Origin: Liolophura sinensis
Taxonomy: Eukaryota; Mollusca; Polyplacophora; Chitonida; Chitonidae
Direction of reading: 5' to 3'
Length of the DNA: 51,764 nucleotides
NCBI RefSeq assembly: GCF_032854445.1
Contig: NW_027018253.1
Span: 1-51,764, forward strand
The notes below the pieces were generated by a model. It had not been told where the DNA came from and ran no database searches. It saw nothing but the letters and a program-made list of their open reading frames with translations. Below, in pieces: positions 9,865-23,800 of this stretch (positions are counted from its first letter, which is position 1; every line of letters begins with the position of its first letter). The position numbers and the translations under genes are program-made.

Positions 9865-12800
9865 ACTTTTGATTATAAGTTATGTGCCCTTCGGTAGCCC
9901 AGAAGACGTCAAATCTTTGGGCCAAGCCCATTTAACTCATCCAGCAATTGTCTTACTTCTAAGTCGAAGACAAACTCAATGTCTTTATCTACATGTTGAA
10001 AAACCACACCATTTGTATATAAAAAACACAAGGTACTTGATACAGTCTGCTGTAAAAAGTACAATTAAACACTGACCCACATCAATAAGGTGCCAAAAGA
10101 TGCGCAATTGGGCCAGGCATCTCCAGCTGTTGAAAAATTGCAAATTTCCTTGGTTTCCATGGAGTAAGAGCCGTTGTTAGGCACGTGATTTTCACATAAA
10201 TGCTCATTCAATTGTCGCTACAGCCAAAAGTATTGGTCGGAGAGCAACGCGGTTTGCACCATTCGATTTCTCGTCACAAAATACGTCGGATTAGCCTCTT
10301 ACCAGCAGCATTGGAACAGTTTTTCCACTTTTGGATTTTTCCTTGGGCTTTTTGCTAAATAAATTCGGCTACATTTACTATGTAATATCGCGACTGGTCA
10401 TTACTATATTCAACTTTTGATTATAAGTTATGTGCCCTTCGGTAGCCCAGAAGACGTCAAATCTTTGGGCCAAGCCCATTTAACTCATCCAGCAATTGTC
10501 TTACTTCTAAGTCGAAGACAAACTCAATGTCTTTATCTACATGTTGAAAAACCACACCATTTGTATATAAAAACAACAAGGTACTTGATACAGTCTGCTG
10601 TAAAAAGTACAATTGAACACTGACCCACATCAATAAGGTGCCAAAAGATGCGCAATTGGGCCAGGCATCTCCAGCTGTTGAAAAATTGCAAATTTCCTTG
10701 GTTTCCATGGAGTAAGAGCCGTTGTTAGGCACGTGATTTTCACATAAATGCTCATTCAATTGTCGCTACAGCCAAAAGTATTGGTCGGAGAGCAACGCGG
10801 TTTGCACCATTCGATTTCTCGTCACAAAATACGTCGGATTAGCCTCTTACCAGCAGCATTGGAACAGTTTTTCCACTTTTGGATTTTTGCTTGGGCTTTT
10901 TGCTAATTAAATTCGGCTATATTTACTATGTAATATCGCGACTGGTCATTACTATATTCAACTTTTGATTATAAGTTATGTGCCCTTCGGTAGCCCAGAA
11001 GACGTCAAATCTTTGGGCCAAGCCCATTTAACTCATCCAGCAATTGTCTTACTTCTAAGTCGAAGACAAACTCAATGTCTTTATCTACATGTTGAAAAAC
11101 CACACCATTTGTATATAAAAAACACAAGGTACTTGATACAGTCTGCTGTAAAAAGTACAATTAAACACTGACCCACATCAATAAGGTGCCAAAAGATGCG
11201 CAATTGGGCCAGGCATCTCCAGCTGTTGAAAAATTGCAAATTTCCTTGGTTTCCATGGAGTAAGAGCCGTTGTTAGGCACGTGATTTTCACATAAATGCT
11301 CATTCAATTGTCGCTACAGCCAAAAGTATTGGTCGGAGAGCAACGCGGTTTGCACCATTCGATTTCTCGTCACAAAATACGTCGGATTAGCCTCTTACCA
11401 GCAGAATTGGAACAGTTTTACCACTTTTGGATTTTTGCCTGGGCTTTTTGCTAATGAAATTCGGCTACATTTACTATGTAATATCGCGACTGGTCATTAC
11501 TATATTCAACTTTTGATTATAAGTTATGTGCCCTTCGGTAGCCCAGAAGACGTCAAATCTTTGGGCCAAGCCCATTTAACTCATCCAGCAATTGTCTTAC
11601 TTCTAAGTCGAAGACAAACTCAATGTCTTAATCTACATGTTGAAAAACCACACCATTTGTATATAAAAAACACAAGGTACTTGATACAGTCTGCTGTAAA
11701 AAGTACAATTAAACACTGACCCACATCAATAAGGTGCCAAAAGATGCGCAATTGGGCCAGGCATCTCCAGCTGTTGAAAAATTGCAAATTTCCTTGGTTT
11801 CCATGGAGTAAGAGCCGTTGTTAGGCACGTGATTTTCACATAAATGCTCATTCAATTGTCGCTACAGCCAAAAGTATTGGTCGGAGAGCAACGCGGTTTG
11901 CACCATTCGATTTCTCGTCACAAAATAGGTCGGATTAGCCTCTTACCAGCAGCATTGGAACAGTTTTTCCACTTTTGGATTTTTGCTTGGGCTTTTTGCT
12001 AATTAAATTAGGCTACATTTACTATGTAATATCGCGACTGGTCATTACTATATTCAACTTTTGATTATAAGTTATGTGCCCTTCGGTAGCCCAGAAGACG
12101 TCAAATCTTTGGGCCAAGCCCATTTAACTCATCCAGCAATTGTCTTACTTCTAAGTCGAAGACAAACTCAATGTCTTTATCTACATGTTGAAAAACCACA
12201 CCATTTGTATATAAAAAACACAAGGTACTTGATACAGTCTGCTGTAAAAAGTACAATTAAACACTGACCCACATCAATAAGGTGCCAAAAGATGCGCAAT
12301 TGGGCCAGGCATCTCCAGCTGTTGAAAAATTGCAAATTTCCTTGGTTTCCATGGAGTAAGAGCCGTTGCTGGGCACGTGATTTTCACATAAATGCTCATT
12401 TAATTGTCGCTACAGCCAAAAGTATTGGGCGGAGAGCAACGCGGTTTGCACCATTCGATTTCTCGTCACAAAATACGTCGGATTAGCCTCTTACCAGCAG
12501 CATTGGAACAGTTTTTCCACTTTTGGATTTTTGCCTGGGCTTTTTGCTAATTCAATTCGGCTACATTTACTATGTAATATCGCGACTGGTCATTACTATA
12601 TTCAACTTTTGATTATAAGTTATGTGCCCTTCGGTAGCCCAGAAGACGTCAAATCTTTGGGCCAAGCCCATTTAACTCATCCAGCAATTGTCTTACTTCT
12701 AAGTCGAAGACAAACTCAATGTCTTTATCTACATGTTGAAAAACCACACCATTTGTATATAAAAAACACAAGGTATTTGATACAGTCTGCTGTAAAAAGT

Positions 12801-14248
12801 ACAATTAAACACTGACCCACATCAATAAGGTGCCAAAAGATGCGCAATTGGGCCAGGCATCTCCAGCTGTTGAAAAATTGCAAATTTCCTTGGTTTCCAT
12901 GGAGTAAGAGCCGTTGCTGGACACGTGATTTTCACATAAATGCTCATTCAATTGTAGCTACAGCCATAAGTGTTGGTGGGAGAGCAACGCGGTTTGCACC
13001 ATTCGATTTCTCGTCACAAAATACGTCGGATTAGACTCTTACCAGCAGCATTGGAACAGTTTTACCACTTTTGGATTTTTGCTTGGGCTTTTTGCTAATG
13101 AAATTCGGCTACATTTTCTATGTAATATCGCGACTGGTCATTACTATATTCAACTTTTGATTATAAGTTATGTGCCCTTCGGTAGCCCAGAAGACGTCAA
13201 ATCTTTGGGCCAAGCCCATTTAACTCATCCAGCAATTGTCTTACTTCTAAGTCGAAGACAAACTCAATGTCTTAATCTACATGTTGAAAAACCACACCAT
13301 TTGTATATAAAAAACACAAGGTACTTGATACAGTCTGCTGTAAAAAGTACAATTAAACACTGACCCACATCAATAAGGTGCCAAAAGATGCGCAATTGGG
13401 CCAGGCATCTCCAGCTGTTGAAAAATTGCAAATTTCCTTGGTTTCCATGGAGTAAGAGCCGTTGTTAGGCACGTGATTTTCACATAAATGCTCATTCAAT
13501 TGTCGCTACAGCCAAAAGTATTGGTCGGAGAGCAACGCGGTTTGCACCATTCGATTTCTCGTCACAAAATAGGTCGGATTAGCCTCTTACCAGCAGCATT
13601 GGAACAGTTTTTCCACTTTTGGATTTTTGCTTGGGCTTTTTGCTAATTAAATTAGGCTACATTTACTATGTAATATCGCGACTGGTCATTACTATATTCA
13701 ACTTTTGATTATAAGTTATGTGCCCTTCGGTAGCCCAGAAGACGTCAAATCTTTGGGCCAAGCCCATTTAACTCATCCAGCAATTGTCTTACTTCTAAGT
13801 CGAAGATAAACTTAATCTCTTTATCTACATGTTGAAAAACCACACCATTTGTATATAAAAAACACAAGGTATTTGATGCAGTCTGCTGTAAAAAGTACAA
13901 TTAAACACTGACCCACATCAATAAGGTGCCAAAAGATGCGCAATTGGGCCAGGCATCTCCAGCTGTTGAAAAATTGCAAATTTCCTTGGTTTCCATGGAG
14001 TAAGAGCCGTTGTTAGGCACGTGATTTTCACATAAATGCTCATTCAATTGTCGCTACAGCCAAAAGTATTGGTCGGAGAGCAACGCGGTTTGCACCATTC
14101 GATTTCTCGTCACAAAATACGTCGGATTAGCCTCTTACCAGCAGCATTGGAACAGTTTTTCCACTTTTGGATTTTTGCCTGGGCTTTTTGCTAATTCAAT
14201 TCGGCTACATTTACTATGTAATATCGCGACTGGTCATTACTATATTCA
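9865..14248 (+). repeat. Monomers M19-M26
   Basis: Starts 9865, 10413, 10961, 11509, 12057, 12605, 13153, 13701. M19: A203, C477, A495+A497. M20: CA162, G203, A497, T508. M21: A203, A445, A460, C479, G496+A497. M22: A122, A203, G420, A497, A502. M23: A203, hap2, C479. M24: T172, A203, hap3, A431, A460, G496+A497. M25: A122, A203, G420, A497, A502. M26: B, T172, A203, C479. The right end of M21 plus M22 matches the right end of M24 plus M25, a partial duplication at a spacing of three monomers. G496 is confined to M21 and M24. Confidence 0.9.
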
Positions 14249-16439
14249 ACTTTTGATTATAAGTTATGTGCCCTTCGGTAGCCCAGAAGACGTCAAATCT
14301 TTGGGCCAAGCCCATTTAACTCATCCAGCAATTGTCTTACTTCTAAGTCGAAGACAAACTCAATGTCTTTATCTACATGTTGAAAAACCACACCATTTGT
14401 ATATAAAAAACACAAGGTACTTGATACAGTCTGCTGTAAAAAGTACAATTGAACACTGACCCACATCAATAAGGTGCCAAAAGATGCGCAATTGGGCCAG
14501 GCATCTCCAGCTGTTGAAAAATTGCAAATTTCCTTGGTTTCCATGGAGTAAGAGCCGTTGTTAGGCACGTGATTTTCACATAAATGCTCATTCAATTGTC
14601 GCTACAGCCAAAAGTATTGGTCGGAGAGCAACGCGGTTTGCACCATTCGATTTCTCGTCACAAAATAGGTCGGATTAGCCTCTTACCAGCAGCATTGGAA
14701 CAGTTTTTCCACTTTTGGATTTTTGCTTGGGCTTTTTGCTAATTCAATTCGGCTACATTTACTATGTAATATCGCGACTGGTCATTACTATATTCAACTT
14801 TTGATTATAAGTTATGTGCCCTTCGGTAGCCCAGAAGACGTCAAATCTTTGGGCCAAGCCCATTTAACTCATCCAGCAATTGTCTTACTTCTAAGTCGAA
14901 GACAAACTCAATGTCTTTATCTACATGTTGAAAAACCACACCATTTGTATATAAAAAACACAAGGTACTTGATACAGTCTGCTGTAAAAAGTACAATTGA
15001 ACACTGACCCACATCAATAAGGTGCCAAAAGATGCGCAATTGGGCCAGGCATCTCCAGCTGTTGAAAAATTGCAAATTTCCTTGGTTTCCATGGAGTAAG
15101 AGCCGTTGTTAGGCACGTGATTTTCACATAAATGCTCATTCAATTGTCGCTACAGCCAAAAGTATTGGCGGAGAGCAACGCGGTTTGCACCATTCGATTT
15201 CTCGTCACAAAATACGTCGGATTAGCCTCTTACCAGCAGCATTGGAACAGTTTTTCCACTTTTGGATTTTTGCTTGGGCTTTTTGCTAATTCAATTCGGC
15301 TACATTTACTATGTAATATCGCGACTGGTCATTACTATATTCAACTTTTGATTATAAGTTATGTGCCCTTCGGTAGCCCAGAAGACGTCAAATCTTTGGG
15401 CCAAGCCCATTTAACTCATCCAGCAATTGTCTTACTTCTAAGTCGAAGACAAACTCAATGTCTTTATCTACATGTTGAAAAACCACACCATTTGTATATA
15501 AAAACAACAAGGTACTTGATACAGTCTGCTGTAAAAAGTACAATTGAACACTGACCCACATCAATAAGGTGCCAAAAGATGCGCAATTGGGCCAGGCATC
15601 TCCAGCTGTTGAAAAATTGCAAATTTCCTTGGTTTCCATGGAGTAAGAGCCGTTGTTAGGCACGTGATTTTCACATAAATGCTCATTCAATTGTCGCTAC
15701 AGCCAAAAGTATTGGTCGGAGAGCAACGCGGTTTGCACCATTCGATTTCTCGTCACAAAATACGTCGGATTAGCCTCTTACCAGCAGCATTGGAACAGTT
15801 TTTCCACTTTTGGATTTTTGCTTGGGCTTTTTGCTAATTAAATTCGGCTATATTTACTATGTAATATCGCGACTGGTCATTACTATATTCAACTTTTGAT
15901 TATAAGTTATGTGCCCTTCGGTAGCCCAGAAGACGTCAAATCTTTGGGCCAAGCCCATTTAACTCATCCAGCAATTGTCTTACTTCTAAGTCGAAGACAA
16001 ACTCAATGTCTTTATCTACATGTTGAAAAACCACACCATTTGTATATAAAAAACACAAGGTACTTGATACAGTCTGCTGTAAAAAGTACAATTAAACACT
16101 GACCCACATCAATAAGGTGCCAAAAGATGCGCAATTGGGCCAGGCATCTCCAGCTGTTGAAAAATTGCAAATTTCCTTGGTTTCCATGGAGTAAGAGCCG
16201 TTGTTAGGCACGTGATTTTCACATAAATGCTCATTCAATTGTCGCTACAGCCAAAAGTATTGGTCGGAGAGCAACGCGGTTTGCACCATTCGATTTCTCG
16301 TCACAAAATACGTCGGATTAGCCTCTTACCAGCAGCATTGGAACAGTTTTTCCACTTTTGGATTTTTGCCTGGGCTTTTTGCTAATTCAATTCGGCTACA
16401 TTTACTATGTAATATCGCGACTGGTCATTACTATATTCA
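14249..16439 (+). repeat. Monomers M27-M30
   Basis: Starts 14249, 14797, 15344, 15892. M27: G203, G420. M28: G203, one T lost at 373 (window about 15168), so 547 bp. M29: CA162, G203, A497, T508. M30: A203, C479. The deletion in M28 fuses an upstream frame to the long plus frame and yields a 140-codon ATG-initiated ORF (15132-15554). This is a one-off accident of one missing base. Confidence 0.9.
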
Positions 16440-19177
16440 ACTTTTGATTATAAGCTATGTGCCCTTCGGTAGCCCAGAAGACGTCAAATCTTTGGGCCAA
16501 GCCCATTTAACTCATCCAGCAATTGTCTTACTTCTAAGTCGAAGACAAACTCAATGTCTTAATCTACATGTTGAAAAACCACACCATTTGTATATAAAAA
16601 ACACAAGGTACTTGATACAGTCTGCTGTAAAAAGTACAATTAAACACTGACCCACATCAATAAGGTGCCAAAAGATGCGCAATTGGGCCAGGCATCTCCA
16701 GCTGTTGAAAAATTGCAAATTTCCTTGGTTCCATGGAGTAAGAGCCGTTGTTAGGCACGTGATTTTCACATAAATGCTCAATCAATTGTCGCTACAGCCA
16801 AAAGTATTGGTCGGAGAGCAACGCGGTTTGCACCATTCAATTTCTCGTCACAAAATACGTCGGATTAGCCCTCTTACCAGCAGCATTGAACAGTTTTACC
16901 ACTTTTAGATTTTTGCTTGGGCTTTTTGCTAATTAAATTCGGCTACATTTACTATGTAATATCGCGACTGGTCATTACTATATTCAACTTTTGATTATAA
17001 GTTATGTGCCCTTCGGTAGCCCAGAAGACGTCAAATCTTTGGGCCAAGCCCATTTAACTCATCCAGCAATTGTCTTACTTCTAAGTCGAAGACAACTCAA
17101 TGTCTTTATCTACATGTTGAAAACCACACCATTTGTATATAAAAAACACAAGGTATTTGATACAGTCTGCTGTAAAAAGTACAATTAAACACTGACCCAC
17201 ATCAATAAGGTGCCAAAAGATGCGCAATTGGGCCAGGCATCTCAGCTGTTGAAAAATTGCAAATTTCCTTGGTTTCCATGGAGTAAGAGCCGTTGCTGGG
17301 CACGTGATTTTCACATAAATGCTCATTCAATTGTAGCTACAGCCATAAGTGTTGGTGGGAGAGCAACGCGGTTTGCACCATTCGATTTCTCGTCACAAAA
17401 TACGTCGGATTAGCCTCTTACCAGCAGCATTGGAACAGTTTTACCACTTTTGGATTTTTGCTTGGGCTTTTTGCTAATTAAATTCGGCTTACATTTACTA
17501 TGTAATATCGCGACTGGTCATTACTATATTCAACTTTTGATTATAAGTTATGTGCCCTTCGGTAGCCCAGAAGACGTCAAATCTTTGGGCCAAGCCCATT
17601 TAACTCATCCAGCAATTGTCTTACTTCTAAGTCGAAGACAAACTCAATGTCTTTATCTACATGTTGAAAAACGACACCATTTGTATATAAAAAACACAAG
17701 GTATTTGATACAGTCTGCTGTAAAAAGTACAATTAAACACTGACCCACATCAATAAGGTGCCAAAAGATGCGCAATTGGGCCAGGCATCTCCAGCTGTTG
17801 AAAAAATTGCAAATTTCCTTGGTTTCCATGGAGTAAGAGCCGTTGCTGGACACGTGATTTTTCACATAAATGCTCATTCAATTGTAGCTACAGCCATAAG
17901 TGTTGGTGGGAGAGCAACGCGGTTTGCACCATTCGATTTCTCGTCACAAAATACGTCGGATTAGACTCTTACCAGCAGCATTGGAACAGTTTTACCACTT
18001 TTGGATTTTTGCTTGGGCTTTTTGCTAATTAAATTCGGCTACATTTACTATGTAATATCGCGACTGGTCATTACTATATTCAACTTTTGATTATAAGTTA
18101 TGTGCCCTTCGGTAGCCCAGAAGACGTCAAATCTTTGGCCAAGCCCATTTAACTCATCCAGCAATTGTCTTACTTCTAAGTCGAAGACAAACTCAATGTC
18201 TTAATCTACATGTTGAAAAACCACACCATTTGTATATAAAAAACACAAGGTACTTGATACAGTCTGCTGTAAAAAGTACAATTGAACACTGACGAACATC
18301 AATAAGGTGCCAAAAGATGCGCAATTGGGCCAGGCATCTCCAGCTGTTGAAAAATTGCAAATTTCCTTGGTTTCCATGGAGTAAGAGCCGTTGTTAGGCA
18401 CGTGATTTTCACATAAATGCTCATTCAATTGTCGCTACAGCCAAAAGTATTGGTCGGAGAGCAACGCGGTTTGCACCATTCGATTTCTCGGTCACAAAAT
18501 ACGTCGGATTAGCCTCTTACCAGCAGCATTGGAACAGTTTTTCCACTTTTGGATTTTTGCTTGGGCTTTTTGCTAATTAAATTCGGCTACATTTACTATG
18601 TAATATCGCGACTGGTCATTACTATATTCAACTTTTGATTATAAGTTATGTGCCCTTCGGTAGCCCAGAAGACGTCAAATCTTTGGGCCAAGCCCATTTA
18701 ACTCATCCAGCAATTGTCTTACTTCTAAGTCGAAGACAAACTCAATGTCTTTATCTACATGTTGAAAAACCACACCATTTGTATATAAAAACAACAAGGT
18801 ACTTGATACAGTCTGCTGTAAAAAGTACAATTAAACACTGACCCACATCAATAAGGTGCCAAAAGATGCGCAATTGGGCCAGGCATCTCCAGCTGTTGAA
18901 AAATTGCAAATTTCCTTGGTTTCCATGGAGTAAGAGCCGTTGTTAGGCACGTGATTTTCACATAAATGCTCATTCAATTGTCGCTACAGCCAAAAGTATT
19001 GGTCGGAGAGCAACGCGGTTTGCACCATTCAATTTCTCGTCACAAAATACGTCGGATTAGCCTCTTACCAGCAGCATTGGAACAGTTTTATCACTTTGGA
19101 TTTTTGCTTGGGCTTTTTGCTAATTAAATTCGGCTACATTTACTATGTAATATCGCGACTGGTCATTACTATATTCA
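16440..19177 (+). repeat. Monomers M31-M35, indel-rich tract
   Basis: Starts 16440, 16987, 17533, 18083, 18631. M31: A122, A203, A401, A460, A497, with -1 near 16729, +1 near 16870, -1 near 16888. M32: T172, A203, C313+G315 with the hap3 bases at 352-374, A460, A497, with -1 near 17094, 17121 and 17242 and +1 near 17488. M33: G141, T172, A203, hap3, A431, A460, A497, with +1 near 17805 and +1 near 17860. M34: A122, G203, A497, with -1 near 18138 and +1 near 18490. M35: CA162, A203, A401, A460+T461, A497, with -1 near 19095. Monomer lengths are 547, 546, 550, 548 and 547. Confidence 0.9.
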
Positions 19178-20821
19178 ACTTTTGATTATAAGTTATGTGC
19201 CCTTCGGTAGCCCAGAAGACGTCAAATCTTTGGGCCAAGCCCATTTAACTCATCCAGCAATTGTCTTACTTCTAAGTCGAAGACAAACTCAATGTCTTTA
19301 TCTACATGTTGAAAAACGACACCATTTGTATATAAAAAACACAAGGTATTTGATACAGTCTGCTGTAAAAAGTACAATTAAACACTGACCCACATCAATA
19401 AGGTGCCAAAAGATGCGCAATTGGGCCAGGCATCTCCAGCTGTTGAAAAATTGCAAATTTCCTTGGTTTCCATGGAGTAAGAGCCGTTGCTGGACACGTG
19501 ATTTTCACATAGATGCTCATTCAATTGTAGCTACAGCCATAAGTGTTGGTGGGAGAGCAACGCGGTTTGCACCATTCGATTTCTCGTCACAAAATACGTC
19601 GGATTAGACTCTTACCAGCAGCATTGGAACAGTTTTACCACTTTTGGATTTTTGCTTGGGCTTTTTGCTAATTAAATTCGGCTACATTTACTATGTAATA
19701 TCGCGACTGGTCATTACTATATTCAACTTTTGATTATAAGTTATGTGCCCTTCGGTAGCCCAGAAGACGTCAAATCTTTGGGCCAAGCCCATTTAACTCA
19801 TCCAGCAATTGTCTTACTTCTAAGTCGAAGACAAACTCAATGTCTTAATCTACATGTTGAAAAACCACACCATTTGTATATAAAAAACACAAGGTATTTG
19901 ATAAAGTCTGCTGTAAAAAGTACAATTAAACACTGACCCACATCAATAAGGTGCCAAAAGATGCGCAATTGGGCCAGGCATCTCCAGCTGTTGAAAAATT
20001 GCAAATTTCCCTGGTTTCCATGGAGTAAGAGCCGTTGTTAGGCACGTGATTTTCACATAAATGCTCATTCAATTGTCGCTACAGCCAAAAGTATTGGTCG
20101 GAGAGCAACGCGGTTTGCACCATTCGATTTCTCGTCACAAAATACGTCGGATTAGCCTCTTACCAGCAGCATTGGAACAGTTTTTCCACTTTTGGATTTT
20201 TGCCTGGGCTTTTTGCTAATTCAATTCGGCTACATTTACTATGTAATATCGCGACTGGTCATTACTATATTCAACTTTTGATTATAAGTTATGTGCCCTT
20301 GGGTAGCCCAGAAGACCTCAAATCTTTGGGCCAAGCCCATTTAACTCATCCAGCAATTGTCTTACTTCTAAGTCGAAGACAAACTCAATGTCTTTATCTA
20401 CATGTTGAAAAACCACACCATTTGTATATAAAAAACACAAGGTACTTGATACAGTCTGCTGTAAAAAGTACAATTGAACACTGACCCACATCAATAAGGT
20501 GCCAAAAGATGCGCAATTGGGCCAGGCATCTCCAGCTGTTGAAAAATTGCAAATTTCCTTGGTTTCCATGGAGTAAGAGCCGTTGTTAGGCACGTGATTT
20601 TCACATAAATGCGCATTCAATTGTCGCTACAGCCAAAAGTATTGGTCGGAGAGCAACGCGGTTTGCACCATTCGATTTCTCGTCACAAAATACGTCGGAT
20701 TAGCCTCTTACCAGCAGCATTGGAACAGTTTTTCCACTTCTGGATTTTTGCTTGGGCTTTTTGCTAATTCAATTCGGCTACATTTACTATGTAATATCGC
20801 GACTGGTCATTACTATATTCA
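19178..20821 (+). repeat. Monomers M36-M38
   Basis: Starts 19178, 19726, 20274. M36: G141, T172, A203, hap3, A431, A460, A497, with a private change near 335. M37: A122, T172, A203, C479, with private changes. M38: G203, G340, and three private changes, at about 20301 and 20317 near its start and about 20740 near its end. M36 is nearly the same haplotype as M33, three monomers to its left. The order M35-M36-M37 (A460+T461, then hap3, then A122) is repeated at M84-M85-M86. Confidence 0.9.
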
Positions 20822-23800
20822 ACTTTTAATTATAAGTTATGTGCCCTTCGGTAGCCCAGAAGACGTCAAATCTTTGGGCCAAGCCCATTTAACTCATCCA
20901 GCAATTGTCTTACTTCTAAGTCGAAGACAAACTCAATGTCTTTATCTACATGTTGAAAAACCACACCATTTGTATATAAAAAACACAAGGTACTTGATAC
21001 AGTCTGCTGTAAAAAGTACAATTGAACACTGACCCACATCAATAAGGTGCCAAAAGATGCGCAATTGGGCCAGGCATCTCCAGCTGTTGAAAAATTGCAA
21101 ATTTCCTTGGTTTCCATGGAGTAAGAGCCGTTGTTAGGCACGTGATTTTCACATAAATGCTCATTCAATTGTCGCTACAGCCAAAAGTATTAGTCGGAGA
21201 GCAACGCGGTTTGCACCATTCGATTTCTCGTCACAAAATACGTCGGATTAGCCTCTTACCAGCAGCATTGGAACAGTTTTTCCACTTTTGGATTTTTGCT
21301 TGGGCTTTTTGCTAATTAAATTCGGCTACATTTACTATGTAATATCGCGACTGGTCATTACTATATTCAACTTTTGATTATAAGTTATGTGCCCTTCGGT
21401 AGCCCAGAAGACGTCAAATCTTTGGGCCAAGCCCATTTAACTCATCCAGCAATTGTCTTACTTCTAAGTCGAAGACAAACTCAATGTCTTTATCTACATG
21501 TTGAAAAACCACACCATTTGTATATAAAAAACACAAGGTACTTGATACAGTCTGCTGTAAAAAGTACAATTGAACACTGACCCACATCAATAAGGTGCCA
21601 AAAGATGCGCAATTGGGCCAGGCATCTCCAGCTGTTGAAAAATTGCAAATTTCCTTGGTTTCCATGGAGTAAGAGCCGTTGTTAGGCACGTGATTTTCAC
21701 ATAAATGCTCATTCAATTGTCGCTACAGCCAAAAGTATTGGTCGGAGAGCAACGCGGTTTGCACCATTCGATTTCTCGTCACAAAATACGTCGGATTAGC
21801 CTCTTACCAGCAGCATTGGAACAGTTTTTCCACTTTTGGATTTTTGCCTGGGCTTTTTGCTAATTCAATTCGGCTACATTTACTATGTAATATCGCGACT
21901 GGTCATTACTATATTCAACTTTTGATTATAAGTTATGTGCCCTTCGGTAGCCCAGAAGACGTCAAATCTTTGGGCCAAGCCCATTTAACTCATCCAGCAA
22001 TTGTCTTACTTCTAAGTCGAAGACAAACTCAATGTCTTTATCTACATGTTGAAAAACCACACCATTTTTATATAAAAAAACACAAGGTACTTGATACAGT
22101 CTGCTGTAAAAAGTACAATTAAACACTGACCCACATCAATAAGGTGCCAAAAGATGCGCAATTGGGCCAGGCATCTCCAGCTGTTGAAAAATTGCAAATT
22201 TCCTTGGTTTCCATGGAGTAAGAGCCGTTGTTAGGCACGTGATTTTCACATAAATGCTCATTCAATTGTCGCTACAGCCAAAAGTATTGGTCGGAGAGCA
22301 ACGCGGTTTGCACCATTCGATTTCTCGTCACAAAATACGTCGGATTAGCCTCTTACCAGCAGCATTGGAACAGTTTTACCACTTTTGGATTTTTGCTTGG
22401 GCTTTTTGCTAATTAAATTCGGCTACATTTACTATGTAATATCGCGACTGGTCATTACTATATTCAACTTTTGATTATAAGTTATGTGCCCTTCGGTAGC
22501 CCAGAAGACGTCAAATCTTTGGGCCAAGCCCATTTAACTCATCCAGCAATTGTCTTACTTCTAAGTCGAAGACAAACTCAATGTCTTTATCTACATGTTG
22601 AAAAACCACACCATTTGTATATAAAAAACACAAGGTACTTGATACAGTCTGCTGTAAAAAGTACAATTAAACACTGACCCACATCAATAAGGTGCCAAAA
22701 GATGCGCAATTGGGCCAGGCATCTCCAGCTGTTGAAAAATTGCAAATTTCCTTGGTTTCCATGGAGTAAGAGCCGTTGTTAGGCACGTGATTTTCACATA
22801 AATGCTCATTCAATTGTCGCTACAGCCAAAAGTATTGGTCGGAGAGCAACGCGGTTTGCACCATTCGATTTCTCGTCACAAAATACGTCGGATTAGCCTC
22901 TTACCAGCAGCATTGGAACAGTTTTTCCACTTTTGGATTTTTGCTTGGGCTTTTTGCTAATTAAATTCGGCTACATTTACTATGTAATATCGCGACTGGT
23001 CATTACTATATTAAACTTTTGATTATAAGTTATGTGCCCTTCGGTAGCCCAGAAGACGTCAAATCTTTGGGCCAAGCCCATTTAACTCATCCAGCAATTG
23101 TCTTACTTCTAAGTCGAAGACAAACTCAATGTCTTTATCTACATGTTGAAAAACCACACCATTTTTATATAAAAAAACACAAGGTACTTGATACAGTCTG
23201 CTGTAAAAAGTACAATTAAACACTGACCCACATCAATAAGGTGCCAAAAGATGCGCAATTGGGCCAGGCATCTCCAGCTGTTGAAAAATTGCAAATTTCC
23301 TTGGTTTCCATGGAGTAAGAGCCGTTGTTAGGCACGTGATTTTCACATAAATGCTCATTCAATTGTCGCTACAGCCAAAAGTATTGGTCGGAGAGCAACG
23401 CGGTTTGCACCATTCGATTTCTCGTCACAAAATACGTCGGATTAGCCTCTTACCAGCAGCATTGGAACAGTTTTTCCACTTTTGGATTTTTGCTTGGGCT
23501 TTTTGCTAATTCAATTCGGCTACATTTACTATGTAATATCGCGACTGGTCATTACTATATTCAACTTTTGATTATAAGTTATGTGCCCTTCGGTAGCCCA
23601 GAAGACGTCAAATCTTTGGGCCAAGCCCATTTAACTCATCCAGCAATTGTCTTACTTCTAAGTCGAAGACAAACTCAATGTCTTTATCTACATGTTGAAA
23701 AACCACACCATTTGTATATAAAAAACACAAGGTACTTGATACAGTCTGCTGTAAAAAGTACAATTGAACACTGACCCACATCAATAAGGTGCCAAAAGAT

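Noticed and set aside
10365-10372. AATAAA polyadenylation-like hexamer in M19
   Set aside because: Created by one private substitution (A495) next to A497 and found in no other monomer; no transcript evidence.
15132-15554. 140-codon ATG ORF in M28 as a gene
   Set aside because: It exists only because one T is missing near 15168; the same region in other copies is out of frame.
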